Below, in pieces: positions 1 to 52,084 of a stretch of DNA of 64,000 nucleotides. Source of the stretch: Odobenus rosmarus divergens (taxonomy: Eukaryota > Chordata > Mammalia > Carnivora > Odobenidae); contig NW_004450581.1 of the NCBI RefSeq assembly GCF_000321225.1, forward strand, positions 1,400,565 to 1,464,564, given 5' to 3'. A program made the position numbers and the translations under genes. Under the pieces are notes generated by a model. It did not search any database. It was not told where the DNA came from and was given only the letters and a program-made list of their open reading frames with translations. Position 1 is the first letter of the stretch, and each line of letters starts with the position of its first letter.

Positions 1-879
1 GGGAATGATGGGGGACTCAGGCGAGGGCCCATTCAGTCTTAGCATCTAGGCTAGGGGCAATGCAGTGAGCCTCTGAGATGAGAGGGGCCCAGGCAACCGA
101 GGCATGGGATGGGTACACTGTGTCCCAGCCAGGGCTACCCGGTGCCTAGCTAGCATACATGGTGCCTTCGTGAAGGGTGGAATCCACTGAGTGGATCAGT
201 GGGAGGAATGTTTCCTTCCTACGTGGATACTGCGGCCTCTCACTGGGGTTCCTGGCTCAGGGAGCAGAGCACAGGTTGCATGTCAGCCCCCGTTTGTGGC
301 CTCTTGGCTGTGAACCCTTGCGCAGGGCACAACTTACCCAACCGTATGCAACAGCCCAGGTCCTGCCGTTCAGGCAGTGGATGTGGGAGGGGGAGCTGAG
401 GATCCCAGCATACGGCCGGGAGTGTGTAATGGGACACACCATGTCCTGGCATCCCATGCAGGGGCCGTGGGATCAGCCTGCTGATGCCTAGGGCCAAGGT
501 AGGGGCTGTGGCCATGTGGGAAAGCAGGGGACTGTGATGGAGGCAGTCAGGCCCAGCGTCCCAGCAAAGAGTACACGACAAGATGCAATTAGTCCCAGCA
601 TGCAGCCAAGGAGTAGGGCATGGGCACAGCCTGTCCTAGCATTTAGGAAGGCACTAGTCTAGCAAAGGACATGGATCCTACTGTCCCACTGCGGGTTTGG
701 AGAAAGGCAACGGGGCATGGCTCTGAGCACAGGCCCCCAGGCCTCCCCACTGATAGCCCTGCTACTCGTCAAGGAATCTGATCAAAGGCATCCCCAGGTC
801 CCAGCTCTCCCCAGCGGGGAAGTTCCTGGGACCTATAGCTTGGGGTATTTACTATTGCTCATAATCATAAGTCATGATG

Positions 880-1125
880 ACATGCCTTGGGCCTTTACAA
901 CTTACAGAAGTTGTCAGGGACTTTCTTTTGTTTGATCCTCCCAGTGACCTTGTAGGTGGAACCTGGGCTGGCCTTATCATCACTGTTTTACAGTTGGAGA
1001 AACTGAAGCTTGGACTGGTTATGGGTTTTGCCCACAGCCACGCAACGAACAGTTAGATGGCTGGGCCAGGATTCAAACCCAGGTCTGCCTGGCACCAAGC
1101 CCAGAGCCCTGCCCACGCTGCCACT
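880..1125 (-). repeat. MIR SINE
   Basis: Contains TTTTACAGTTGGAGAAACTG, a central GCCCACAGCCACGCAACG and GGATTCAAACCCAGGTCTG, in the reverse-MIR order. Confidence 0.85.
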
Positions 1126-1214
1126 GCGGGAGCTCTTGACAGCCTTGCAGATAATAATAATCCTCCTCATCATCATCCTAATATTAGTAATAATAGCGGT
1201 TATCATTTGCTTCT

Positions 1215-1440
1215 TACATATTAAGAACTCTGAACATGATCTTATTTAATGCTCACAACAGCTCTGTTAGACGGGGATTGGGACCCCTGATTTACAGATG
1301 AGGAAAATGAGGTGCCCCAGAGGGTCAGTGCCTTGCCCGAGGAAAGAAGAGCAAGAGGTCAGGGTGGCATCACTCTGACTCATACCTTGTGCTGTCTGGT
1401 TCCAAAGCCAGCATTTGTTTTACTAAGACATGCTTCCCGA
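1215..1440 (-). repeat. MIR SINE
   Basis: GATTTACAGATGAGGAAAAT, AGTGCCTTGCCCGAGG and GTCTGGTTCCAAAGCCAGC. Confidence 0.78.
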
Positions 1441-2424
1441 CATCCGTCCTGGGCCCACAGTCCAGGACGCTATGGGGGCCTTGAGGACTCAGCACTTGAG
1501 AAGCAAGGGTCACACTCGGGCTGTGGGAGGGTCCTAAAGGATAGCACCTGTGGGGCAAGATCTGGCAAATGCGGTGGGAAGACCCTGGAACTTGGAACCG
1601 GGGCTGGGGTGGGGCCGTGTGAGGATGCTCCCAGGACCGCACATAGATTCTTGAGCTCACTCCAGTGAGGGGTCCGGGAGAGCTTCCCAGAAAAGGCAGA
1701 ATCTGATCCGGGCCTCGGAGGACTGACAGGCCGACTCTGCAAGGGCGGGGCGGAGGGGGGGGTTGACATCCCTGCAAGTGGGACCAGCGTGCATCAGAAG
1801 CGAGGACAGGATCAGAGTGGGCGCAGTGGGTTGGGTTGAAACAGATCTGGGCAGGAAAAGAGCTAATGTTAAAGTTGTAAACATGGACAGGGGCTGGTCA
1901 GATACCGTCTGTCATCGGTGGGAGCCAGGGAAGGCTGGAGGAGAGAGACTGGGCTCTGCAGGGTAGCAAGGGCAGTGACTGGATCCGGGCAAAGGGCTCC
2001 ATTTCTGGCCAGGTCACTTTCTAGTTATGTGACTTTGGACAAATCTGTTCATTCCCTTGGAGCCCCCAGTGTCCTCATCTAGTAAACATTGTGTGTCTGT
2101 GTGTGTAAAAGGGAAAGGTTTAGGTGGGGAGAAGAACGGCCAAGGAGAGGGGCTAGGCCTTGGCTATTGTGGCAGCAAAATAGCAAGGAGGGAGCAGGGT
2201 CAGTAGATTGAAAACCACCGGGGCCTGAGGGCTTCTAAGTATGGGGTGCCAGAGGAAGTGTGGAGTCTAATTAGAGCTGAACAGCTGGTGTTGTGCGAGG
2301 GCTGTGGGCAGAGGAAGGTGCCCGGACTTCCTGTGGATTTGTGAGAAGTTGTCAAGCCTACAGGCACTTGAAACCGAGGTCTGCAGAGGGTAATGGCTCA
2401 AGTTCACAAAGCTTGGCTCTCAGC

Positions 2425-2600
2425 GGAGCCTGCCTCCTAGCTGTGCGCTCTCTGCAAAGTCCCTGAACTTCTCTGATCCTTGGCTTCCTCATTGGTGAAA
2501 TGGGGACAACAATTCTGACTTCTCTGGGTTAGATGAGAGAAATGAAAGTAAAACAGTGTTCAGCATATCATAGTGCTCAATACAGGGTAGTGCCCTCTGC
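2425..2600 (+). repeat. MIR SINE
   Basis: CTTGGCTTCCTCATTGGTGA and AAATGGGGACAACAATTCTG followed by the GTGCTCAATACAGG tail. Confidence 0.75.
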
Positions 2601-4920
2601 CCTCCTCTACCTATTGTCTTTTACTGGATAGTGAAGCTTGAGGAATGTGGAGATGCCCCCCCCCCCAGAGGTAGGAGGGGCTGATACCTCTGCCCCCAGA
2701 AGCCAGAAGCCGAGGGATCCCAGGTTTGGAGGCCCTGCCGCGGTAGGAAGGGTCAGGCTGAAACTAGGGGGCCTTGGGGACCAGGCTGGGGTTGCCAGGC
2801 ACGCAAGGATGAGAGCCGAGGAGGTGGCCTGTTGCTAGGGAAGGAGGGAGGAGGTGGGGGGAGCCACTGACACCCGCAGAGCCAGGGATGTCCCCATGGC
2901 AACGGGAGCCACTGCATTCGGGGAGGAGAAGTGGGAGGAGGAGCCCCTGCTGGCTCGGTTCCCAGAGGAGGCCTCCCACTCTGGGCCTCAGTGCCCCCAT
3001 CTGTCCGACCAGAGTTTGCATTAGATAATCCCCAAGATTCTTCCTTGCTTTGACCTCCTGGCCATCTGGGGTGGCTGAGACCTCATGGACCTTCCGAGGC
3101 TCCCGCGGCCACATGTCTGAGACGCCACCAGTCCCTGGAGGCGAGCCAGCTGTGTCTAAGTCTTCCCTCCCATGCTGCGTCCGCCTCCTGTTCGGTGGCA
3201 TAACCTGCTTGCCCGCCCTGCCCAGCTCCCTGTTCCCGACACGTCCTGTGCCTGGAACCCTGTCACTTATTCTCTGCTGAATGCTTTCTGGCTCTGGGGG
3301 CCCAACTCCAGTCCTGCTCCCTCTGGGAAGCCTTCCCTGGCTGCCCTGGTCCACCCCGCCTGCTTCCTCCCTCCTGGGATGCTCTGGCCCCAAAGGTCTG
3401 AGCTCCTCCTTGCTGCCATTTATCTGGCAGCTTCTAAGGGCCGGGCTCCACCCGGGATGCTTGACAGGCTCAAATCTTTACAGTAGCTCTCTGGCGTCAC
3501 ATCATGAGTCCCCTTTTGCCTATGAGGCAGTGCTCCGTGAGCTTATGCGACTTTGTTTGAGGTTCCCCGGGCACTGCGTGCTGGAACCGGGCTTGGAACC
3601 TGGCTCTGTGTCATCGCCGCTCCCCCAGGCCTGAGGTGGGGTGTCAGCAGCAGCAGCACTGACTGCTGTAGCTGAAGCTGTTATATGCCAGGCACCCTGC
3701 TGGCCACTTTACCTATATACTCTCTCATTTAATCTCCATAATAATGCTATCGGCTGTATATTCTTGTCGTTTTGCCAGTGAGGAGACTAATGGGAGCTGA
3801 AATTATTTACCCCGTAGGAGAACTAGGATAGGCATTCAGACCATCAGAGTTGCCGTCCCCACACTATACTGGAGTCAACCCGATTGTATTCCAGAAGCAC
3901 ATGGACAGGTGTACTAGACCTGTGTGGGGTGGTCTGTTGGGGGTGGGGGTGGCGGGACAAAAGCGGGGTACAGACACCAATGAGCCGGCTCTGGCAAGCC
4001 CATATGGGAGCGTGCTGAAGAGGAGAAGCCAGTTGTAAGGACGAGAGTCGGGAGTGGGTAGACCTGGGACGACAGTGGGATAGAGGAGGGTGGGGGGGGG
4101 GAAGTTGGGTAATTTTCCCAAAGGAGGTGCCATTCCAGGAAGCTCCTGAGGGACAAGAAGGGGTAAGAGGGTCTTCCCTCCCTTCCTGTTTTGCGTTCCC
4201 CTGCCTCTGCCTGGCCCAGCCCCAGGAAGTGGGTGACCCCTGAGCTGGCTGTGTGCCTGGTTGGCACTAAAATAAACTTGCCTTCTCTCTCTTCCCCTCC
4301 CCTTGCCTCTGTCCCCTCTGTCCTGGCTTTAATTAGCAGCCCTGGGGATGAGTCATTTGGCAGCTGGGGAGGGAAGCTGCACAGAGCCCAGTCAAGCCTC
4401 GCCTCCTGCCCCGAGCCTCGCGGGCCGTGCCACGGTGTTCACGCGTGTCGGCGCGCTCCTGTGTGCCACCCGGTTCCGTGTCCACGCGGGTGTGGAGAGC
4501 ACAGGGGTGCTGGCACGTGGCCATGTGCGTCTGGGTGTCTGCATACCAGCATATCTAGCCATCGCTGCCTTTGTTTCTGCGCGCCACTGAATGTCAGCAT
4601 GTGTGAGTGCGTGGCTGTAGCGTGTGTCTGGGGTAGCAAGTGTCAGGAAATGAGGGAGCAATCACAAACACTTTATAATTGCATTCCCCCCTCCCTGCAT
4701 AATGTTCCGTATGCGGTCTTGCTTATGCAAGCCCTGCACTTATATCCCCAATTTTCCCTTGTCTTAGTCTGGGTACATTATGTTGCAGGGAACAGAAACC
4801 CACTCAAACTTGCTCCAGAATAAAGAGTTGGGGGGGGGGACTATTGTGAGACTACCTCTCACAGAATCTGAGAAATGAAGTATATATAGCCAGGCCTCAC
4901 ACCAAGAAGTCAAGGACCAA

Positions 4921-4923
<3 letters not shown>

Positions 4924-4951
<28 letters not shown>
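4924..4951 (+). repeat. (TC)n microsatellite
   Basis: Fourteen uninterrupted TC units. Confidence 0.97.
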
Positions 4952-6084
4952 GCACCTCCCAGGCCCATGTCTCGTCTATGTATCTCATGGCTTGCTTGGT
5001 CCCTGTCATCTCTTTGTCACTGACTCGTCTCTCTGGACTAGCCTCCTCTGCTTTCCCACGACCTGCTATGACTGCCAACCCGCAGGCTATGTGACCTTCT
5101 AGCCTAAGGGTCCATCCCCTATGACTGCAGTGTTTCTGTCCAGCTTGTGGTAACACAAGACAGCAAGGGGCTGCCGGTGGGAGTCAGTTCCCTTAGAAGT
5201 GGGTGAGGAGAGAGAGGTCAAATACTTCCACGGTGAGCAGTTTTCTGGGTATGCAAGTGAGGTCAGCGCCTGGGGCGGAGACAGTCTGCTCAGAGCCCAC
5301 AGTGGTAAGGTTGCCCATCCATCAAGACTTCCACTGCTACTCTAATGCAAGTTGACCTTTCCTCACTGTGCTTTCAAGTTCCGTGCTTTTGCCTCAAAAC
5401 ACCCCACTTTATTGAAATCATTCCCCCCTTTAAATGCCAGAACAGCTTTTAAGTGCACAGTGAATATTACCATTGCTACCTGTGTGTGGTGATTTTCATA
5501 GCCTCGGAACAACTGGCATAAATGCTACTCATGGTACCAGCTGCTACCAAGTTCTTGGTTGCTTTGGGAATTTTCACATTTTATTAGCGCAGGGACTGAA
5601 TTTATAGTTATCTGCAGTATATAATTACAAGCACACATTATCAATATTATCAGCTTGACGCTTGAGCTTACTTTTCCATTAATACAAACCCCTGCAGTTT
5701 TTACATTAATTACAGAGAGAATTAATGACCTCTTAGACAAGTTTTCACCTATGAGTAAAGAGTTTGGAACCAGCTGTGCCCATTATGACTGCTCTCCAGA
5801 CGCAGGGGCAATGCCCACGGCTCTGACTTTGGCCTTGGCCTCACATCCTCTGGCTGAGACTTAGAGGCTGCCCACCGCCTCCCCAGGGGCCTCCTGTTTC
5901 TGGCCTGGCACACGGAAGGTGCTGTTGTTATTTTTAAATAAGAATGATAGTTTTCTCATTATCGTTAAAGCCATCTTTCACGTGTAAATGGTAAATGCGA
6001 GTGGGAGAGATCATCCCAGGTTCAGGGCAGAGTCTCCTTCAATTTCTCCCCTCCCCTCCTTTTTTTTTTTTTTTTTTTTCTATT

Positions 6085-6265
6085 CCAAATATTAATAATT
6101 GCTTTGATACACAAAATGTCTGCTGTGTATTAGGTACTGTTAGGGAGCATTCGGCACACACTGTCTCTAAGCCTCCTGGCCACCCTGCCAAGTAGGGGTG
6201 ATTGTGTACACTTCACAGCTGTGGGGAAACTGAAGCCTGTAGAGGTAAAGTGACTTGCCAGAGTC
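6085..6265 (-). repeat. MIR-like SINE followed by a CATC/CACC array
   Basis: GTCTGCTGTGTATTAGGTAC, GGGGAAACTGAAGCCTGT and AGTGACTTGCCAGAGTCATC; a tetranucleotide array (6265-6345) begins where the MIR should continue. Confidence 0.7.
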
Positions 6266-6344
6266 ATCCATCCATCCATCCACCCACCCACCTGTCCACC
6301 CACCCATCCATCCATTCATCCATCGATCCATTCACTCACTCAAG

Positions 6345-6795
6345 GATGATTTGTGGAGTACCTCCGATGTGCCAGGCACTGCGCTAAATTAGATGCACTT
6401 GATACAACGATGAATAATAGAGTCCTGCTCTGAGGAAAGTCACTGTCCAGTAGGAAAACAGACTATTACCGGGGAAGTGCAGGGCGGGAGCATCTCAGAA
6501 GCGTACCCAACCCAGCCTGAGGGGGTCAGGGAGGCTTCTCTAAGCAGACATTTAAGCTGAGACTTGGAGGGCGAGTAGGAGTTGGCCAGGTGAGGAGTGG
6601 AGTGGGGTTAGGTGAAGTGGAGAGTGTCAGGGGCAGAGCAGAAAATGTATGCCACGACTGTGGGAGGCGTGTTTGGCACTTGCATTTGTGAGGAACTAAA
6701 GCTGTATCTGCAGAGGAACGGGGCTGTCGTGAGAAATGGTCTGGAACGGGAGCAGAAGGTAATTTGGGAGGCTGTAACAGGGACCCTGGTCAATT
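6345..6795 (+). mobile_element. L2 LINE fragment
   Basis: GGAGTACCTCCGATGTGCCA, GGCACTGCGCTAAATTAG, then GGGAGGCTTCTCTAAGCAGA and AGCTGAGACTTGGAGG follow L2 order. Confidence 0.75.
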
Positions 6796-6999
6796 AGGCC
6801 CAGAGCTGAGGAGCTGCAGGCCCCCGGAGCAGAGTTTCCCTGCTTCCCTGCACACCTGGTCCTGGGGCCCGCCTTGGGTCCGCCTGGGCAGCATCAGGCC
6901 AGGATTCCAGTGACCACAGTGCCCTCTAGTGTCCAGCAGCCCATCTTGCAGCCTCCACCACAGGGTGGATTGTCTACCGCCGACCACCACTTACTGACC

Positions 7000-7320
7000 T
7001 GTTTGACTAGGTGCCCTGTGCTGGGTGCTGGGGACACGGGGATAAATAAGCCCCAGCCCCTGTCCGCACAGGGCCCCTGGCCCAGAAGGCGCATCAGCAT
7101 GTGAACAGACGATGCTGAGACAAGCATGGGGTGGGAACGAAACAGGGGAGGGGTCAGGGCGAGTTCCCAGAGGGCACACCCTCTAAGCTGACTTGTGAAG
7201 AACAAGGGGGAAGCCAGCCAGGTGGAGAGGGGGCAGTGGGGGGATGGGGAATGGCTCTTTGAGCCAAGACAAAGAGAAGGCTTGGACAGCCGTGTGGCTG
7301 AGAATGTAAGTGCTTCTGTC
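7000..7320 (+). mobile_element. L2 LINE fragment
   Basis: GTGCCCTGTGCTGGGTGCTG, GGGACACGGGGATAAATAAG and CTAAGCTGACTTGTGAAGAA are diverged L2 phrases. Confidence 0.65.
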
Positions 7321-7629
7321 TGGGTGGAGCACTGATTGAAGATGGGGGGTGGGGGCGGGGGAAGGCTGAGACTAGCTGGAGGGTGGGGGGGTAGCAGCCA
7401 GTTCAGAGAAGGTTCTAGGGTGCCTGCCCCTAGCTTATGGTTGGCGCTCAGTGAACAGGATCATATTAGGAGCTTCCCTGCCCTTTGGGGATCATAAACG
7501 CGTCTGCTCTCCCCCGCAGACATGCTGTTACTCATTAATATTTTCCATACAACTTCAGGGGCTTCAGAGATACTCCCCCTTCCCCACAGTGGGGGCACCC
7601 ATGAACCACAGCCTGCCAAACTGCTCTTA

Positions 7630-7945
7630 GTATCAATATGGAAACTTTATCGTGGCCTCCGAGGCTCTGCATGATTGGACCCCCACCTACATCTCTAGTC
7701 TCGCCTCTCTCCCCTTTGCTTTTTGAACTCAGCTGTGCTGGCCTCCTCGCAGTTCCTGGAAATACTGCCTCAGGTCCTTTGTCCAAGTTGTTTCCTCAGC
7801 CTGGAACATTCTCCCCTGCTACCTCCACTTTTTGCCCAGCTTCGCTCCATTCATTGGTGAATGTCTGTCTCCTCTCGGATACAGGCTCCATGAGATCAGG
7901 CCCAGTGCCTGGTCCACAGGATCTGTTGAATAACTGAGTGAAGGC
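7630..7945 (+). mobile_element. L2 LINE 3' end
   Basis: CCTCAGCCTGGAACATTCTC, CAGGCTCCATGAGATCAGG, CAGTGCCTGGTCCACAGG and GTTGAATAACTGAGTGAA. Confidence 0.75.
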
Positions 7946-8184
7946 CCCGCCAGTGCCCTGCGGCTGGGGTCAAGCTCCTCACCCTTAATTCCTCTTCCTT
8001 TCGGCCCACTGGGTCATCCCATGAGTCTACCCAACATGCTCAGATATGTCTAAATTCCAGGAGTGGCTCAGAGAGATTTTCTGAGAATTCTCCCCTTCCC
8101 TGAGACAAATAGGCTTCCCTGTGGGTCTCCCCTGTCTTCCTGGGAGAGGGGTCAGACTCTTTCAGGCTCAAGCTGACTCTTCAT

Positions 8185-8580
8185 CATATATGCACATTCG
8201 TTTCACTGAATCTTCACAAGAACCCATGAGGTAGAAATTGCCACCTGTCTCTTAGAGATAAGGAAACTGAGCCTCAGAGGGGTTATCCAGCTAGAAAGTG
8301 GTAGAGCTGGGGGGCGCCTGGGTGGCTCAGTCGGTTAAGCGGCTGCCTTTGGCTCAGGTCATGATTCCAGGGTCCTGGGATCGTGACCCATGTCAGGCTC
8401 CCCGCTGAGTGGGGAGCCTGCTTCTCCCTCTCCCTCTGCCTGCCGCTCTGCCTTCTTGTGCTCTCTCTCTATCTCTCTGTTAAATAAATAAATAAAATCT
8501 TAAAAAAAAAAAAAAAAGTGGTAGAGCTGGGACTTGCACTCGCTCCACCAGGCACCCGGGTGTAGGCTCTTTGCCTCACC
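8185..8580 (-). repeat. MIR, split by the SINEC insertion
   Basis: Left part contains GATAAGGAAACTGAGCCTC and the right part the GACTTGCACTCGCTCC segment, in MIR order. The two halves are separated only by the 8312-8514 SINE and its duplicated target. Confidence 0.75.
8312..8514 (+). mobile_element. Carnivore SINE (SINEC, tRNA-derived), + strand
   Basis: Head GGGCGCCTGGGTGGCTCAG with tRNA-type A/B-box layout, a CT-rich middle, AAATAAATAAATAAAATCTT and a poly(A) tail. A perfect 17-bp direct repeat (8295-8311 and 8515-8531) flanks it. It is inserted inside a minus-strand MIR. Confidence 0.97.
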
Positions 8581-9899
8581 ACAGAGGGAAAGGAGCTTGC
8601 CCCGGGTCGCACAACCCCAGCCTTCAGGCCGGGGCTAGAATTTCTCTCAGCTCCTACCAGGCCAAGAGGAAGGTCTGGGCCAGGGGTGAGTGGGCACAAG
8701 GCACAGCTGGCTGCAGGAGCGAGAAGGGCTGCTGAAGGAGAAAGAAAACAGCAGGGGTTGAGGCCAGAGCCGAGCCCCGAGGACCAGGGGCTTTAGAGGG
8801 TGGGAGGAGGAAGAGGAGGCCACAACCAACCGGCCCACAGATGCCAACTTTGCGGTGGTCTGGAGGGCCTATCTCTCTCAGCGGCTTTGGCTTTCTTGAG
8901 AGGAACCAGCTGCCCCGGCAGGGAGGCAGGAAGACAGGAAGGCTGGCCTGTTGCCTGTCAGTTCCTATTCCTTCTAGATCACTGCCCCCCCCCGGCCCCT
9001 CCCAGGGCCGCCTTCTGCTCAGAACAGCCAGGGGCCTGGGCTCTGGGGCCGTGAAATGACAGGAGCGCTCTGAGCTGGAGCTGTGGGACTCTTCAGGAGC
9101 CTCCCCCGCCCTCAGTCCTTCACATCGTCCAAATTCTCTCCTTTCTCCAGCCCCACCCATGTGGAGGAGAGAGAAAGAGAGAGAGAGAGAGGTTACTGTG
9201 ATAGGTAGGTGGGGAGTCAGGGCATCTGGATTCTAGTCTGACTGGCTGTGTGAACATTAGCAAGACTCTGCCCCTCTCTAGGCCTCAGTTTCCCCATCTG
9301 TCAAGTCAGGCAGGGCAGTTTCCTTGGGAGAAGAGCCTCTTGATCCAGAACAGCGTTTCTTCTGATTTTTTTTGCTTTTCTCTTCAGGGAACATTTCTCT
9401 TAGCCAGTCCAGGAAACAACACAGAAGAGAATGAGAGCTTATTGCGGTGGTCAGGAATATTGGCCAGGGCCTCATCTTGATTTCCCCAGATGGTTGATTT
9501 GAATATTACTTGATCTGGAGCATCTGGGCACAACAACAAAAGAGAGTCTCTTTGTGCGGAAGATGAGAATGTTTGTTGAAAAGCTTCTGTGGAAAGTTTT
9601 CTGTATTCACAAGGCAGCAATATGGCCGAGGGGACAGAATCCCGATCCGGGGAATGGTCAAACCAGGTCTTGATCTTGAGGTTCTGCCACTTAGTAGCTG
9701 TAGAACCTGTGCCCAATGACCTAACATCTCTTTCTCCCGCTCAGTTTTCTCCTCAGGAGAATAGGGCTAGTGACACATACTTGAGAGGGTGCTTAGGGAG
9801 ATTCCAGCAAAGATGCATGTAGGGAGCCTAGCCTGGGTTTGGCCCGGAGGAGTCACTTGTGAGTTCTCAAAACTGCTTCCTCTTACTTGGAGTTCCCAG

Positions 9900-10081
9900 C
9901 CCTCCTGGGGGAGCAGGGGAAGGAGCAAAGTTTCCAGTTGCAGTCTGGCCTACCGCCCGGCTGGCCCGGCCCCGCCTCCTTGGTTCCTCCTTCTAGGGAA
10001 GGGCTTGGGGAGGAGGGGGTGGTGACACAGTGGAGGCACCGCCTGGCCAGGGGGGCCTGCCCTCGGGACAGGTCCAGACCC
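9900..10081 (+). promoter_or_regulatory. Candidate internal promoter and 5' leader of the short IQSEC2 isoform
   Basis: A GC-rich, repeat-free stretch lies directly upstream of the short first coding exon. It holds a GC-box-like GGCCCCGCCTCC near 9969-9980 and no TATA box. The start codon context is CCC ATG G. Promoter function is inferred from position; the transcription start cannot be seen. Confidence 0.45.
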
Positions 10082-49510
<39,429 letters not shown>

Positions 49511-50845
49511 TGAACGGAGGGAGCGAGCTGGGGCCCAGGGAGGTCTGGGGAATCCACAAGAGATTCCCCGGTTTTTCCAAAATATATATACACATAGAGA
49601 TGTCCTCCCCCCCACTTCCTCCCTGCCTCGGAACCCCTCCTCTAACCCCCAACAGGCGCCGTGGGGTTTCCTTCCAGATTCAAGGATCCTTGCCCCTTGA
49701 AGCCTGGACGCAGGGCTCTCAACTCAAGCTCTGGGGAGTGGTGAGGACCTTTTGGAGATCCTCGTCCATTTTTTTTTTTCCCTCTCTCCATCCCCCACCC
49801 CCACCCCCGCTCCCCAGAGGTGGCCTCAGACCTCTGGGCCAGTGTGGGCTCCCTGTCAGCTCTGGCTGGTAGAGAAGGGCAGGCAGGTGTCAGGAGCGGT
49901 GAGGGTGAAGGCTTCCCCAGAGCACCTCTAGCCACGCAGGGCTAGGAGGGAGTTCTGTAGAGTTGTGGCCAAACCTCAGCTGGCTCAGCCCTCTCTCAGA
50001 CCTCAGGGCCTGGCTAAATTCCTCCATGTGTCTCTCCACCTGCCAGAGGAACAGGGCTGTCGGTGCCCTTGGTGGGTGGGCCCCCACTAAGGCTGGCCCC
50101 CCAAAGGGGCAGTGCTTCCCCTCCAGAACCAGCCTCTGTCCTCTCTCCAGTGGGCCCCAGCCCAGACCTCTTCAGCTTCAGGACCTTGCCTCTCGCAGCA
50201 ACGTTCTTACCCTGATCAAAGTCCGGACAAGTTTGTGGGGGGGGGGGGGCTCAGGTCTGGGATGAGAAGGGCACTGCCCTCCCTCACCCATATTGCATGC
50301 CCCCCCCATTCCCTTACACCTCCCCACCTACAACCGAAGACAATGCACTTTACAGATCTTGCCCACATACACCTCGCTGGGGCAAGGGCACCCAGCATTA
50401 GCCCTGGGGAGAGAGGCTCCCAGAGGGCCACCATAAGCCCATGATGTCCTTCCTGAGGCAGATTGAAGCCATCAGAGCGGGGGCTGGGAGCCAGGATGCC
50501 TGAGTCCTTCTGTCCGTCAAAATCTCTGCTGCCTCTCCAGCCCCTTTACAGCCCTGTTTATTTATTATAAATATATTTTTTACAAGCCCCAGCTCCTCTT
50601 CTCGCCCCGCATACCCAGCTCCTTTCTCAGCTCCTGCCTCCCTCTCCCCTCCTCCACCGTGGGCTGCAGTACAGACAGACAGACCCTGGCTGTATGAAGG
50701 TCCAGGGACCCAGGGGCTTGGGGGCGGGGGAGGGCAGCAGCCGGAGGGGCTGTATGGAGAGGAGCTGGGGTTCAGGCATTGTCTTTTTTCCTCCTTGTAT
50801 ATAAGAATGTATATTTGATGCCTCATAAAAGACCTTGTGCTCACC
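49511..50845 (+). other. IQSEC2: IQSEC2 3' UTR
   Basis: About 1.3 kb after the stop with no interspersed repeat seen. It is C- and G-rich with short homopolymers, and has an AU-rich patch around 50557-50583 (TTTATTTATTATAAATAT). The end is set by the poly(A) signals listed separately, so the exact cleavage base is approximate. Confidence 0.8.
50796..50845 (+). terminator. IQSEC2 polyadenylation site
   Basis: Two upstream TGTA elements (50796-50799 and 50808-50811) precede a variant signal CATAAA at 50824-50829. A GT-rich stretch (CCTTGTGCTC) follows. No canonical AATAAA occurs nearby. This arrangement fits a CFIm-assisted, variant-hexamer site (inference). Confidence 0.65.
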
Positions 50846-52084
50846 TCCCGCCTCTGCCTCCTACTTATGCCCCCTCCCCCCTGGGGTGGAGCCCATGGAG
50901 AGAGAGGCCTTTAGCCCTGGGAGGTGAGGACTAAGGGTAGCAGTCAGGCACCTGGGTGGGTGAGATGCCTTGGTTGGGTGTGAGGTGGGGGAGGAGGGAG
51001 GTTTCCCCTTCTCAGCTCATTAACTCACTAACGGCCCGCCGGACCACAGCAAGGGTGCGGGATTTGGAGTTGAGCCAGTTGAAATCCTGGGATTTTCCCT
51101 CCTGAGGCACGCACACTTGGGAAAAGCACCCTCTCAGTCTCGGTTTTCTTAATTTAAAACTGGAGGTGATGAGCCGTTGCCACAGGGAGTCACGATGATG
51201 ACAGGCGGTGACGAATGTCAAGCAGACAGCATGGAGCGCGTGCTCTTGGGAAGTTTAGTTCCCTGCTCTTCCTTTCACAGGTTGGAGACTTCCTTCTGCT
51301 CTTGTGCCACCTATGCTCACCCTTCCTGTGGCAGGCCCGGCTATGCCCTGGGGCCCTCCCCACCCAGCACGCCCCCCCCCCAGGGCGAGCCGTGTTTCTG
51401 CCCTTGGGGGGTGGGTGCGTAGGTGATCTGGGCCAGGAAGCCAGGGGCTAGATCCATTATAAGAGCTCTTACGTGTATATACTTAGGTTGTCAGGTAACA
51501 GATGGCTGGATTCTCTTCAGCTTACATGGGAGGGGACAAGTCCAGAGAAGGGAAGGGTCTTTTCCAAGGCCACACAGCAAGTCAGGACAGGGGTCCCTGA
51601 CTTCGAGGCCAGGCCACTCTCCAGTCCCCCAAACTGCCTCCCCCCCCCGGAAATGAACATGTTTCCAGCCCTGCCAATTATGTCCTGACAGAGTCCAGGA
51701 GGAATGGGGCAGAGCGTTGTCTCTTGGTCAGGGTCAGCAGGGTCCCCAGAAGCAGCAGCCAGTAAACATTTTTGGTGCCTTCTTAGAGTCTGGAATAGCC
51801 TCTTAGAGGGAATGGTTTGAGGGCCCCTCCCTAGCAGCTTGGACCAATGTCTCAGTTTTCATCTTTGTATGCACATTTGAGTGGAAGAAGCAGCTGGGGC
51901 CATCTAACCATTTGATGCCTCCTCGAGGACCCAAACTGAGCTTTCAAAGAGCTTAGATCCACAGGGGCCAGAATGAAATCCAATAAGCATTCTGCTTGTT
52001 TTGTTTCTTCCCTGGTGGGCCAGGCTGGACTCTCCCTTCTCCCACCTTCAACTTGATGCTGGTTTTGTCTTCCCAAAGCTTAGC

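Larger units (their letters stand above)
1..9899. other. Noncoding: long-isoform IQSEC2 intron and 5' flank of the internal promoter
   Basis: No coding exon recognised on either strand. It holds many MIR and L2 fragments, one carnivore SINE (8312-8514), a CpG-rich patch at about 4395-4530, a (TC)n tract at 4924-4951, a T20 run at 6060-6079, a CATC/CACC-type tract at 6265-6345 and a GA tract at 9168-9191. Confidence 0.7.

Noticed and set aside
4268..4275. AATAAA-type hexamer as a gene end
   Set aside because: No upstream exon ends here; it lies in intronic or upstream sequence with no other 3'-end feature. The AATAAA near 26901 was rejected for the same reason.
8312..8380. tRNA-like A and B boxes
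   Set aside because: Part of a tRNA-derived carnivore SINE with a poly(A) tail, not a tRNA gene; the same holds for the two minus-strand SINEs and the MIR copies.
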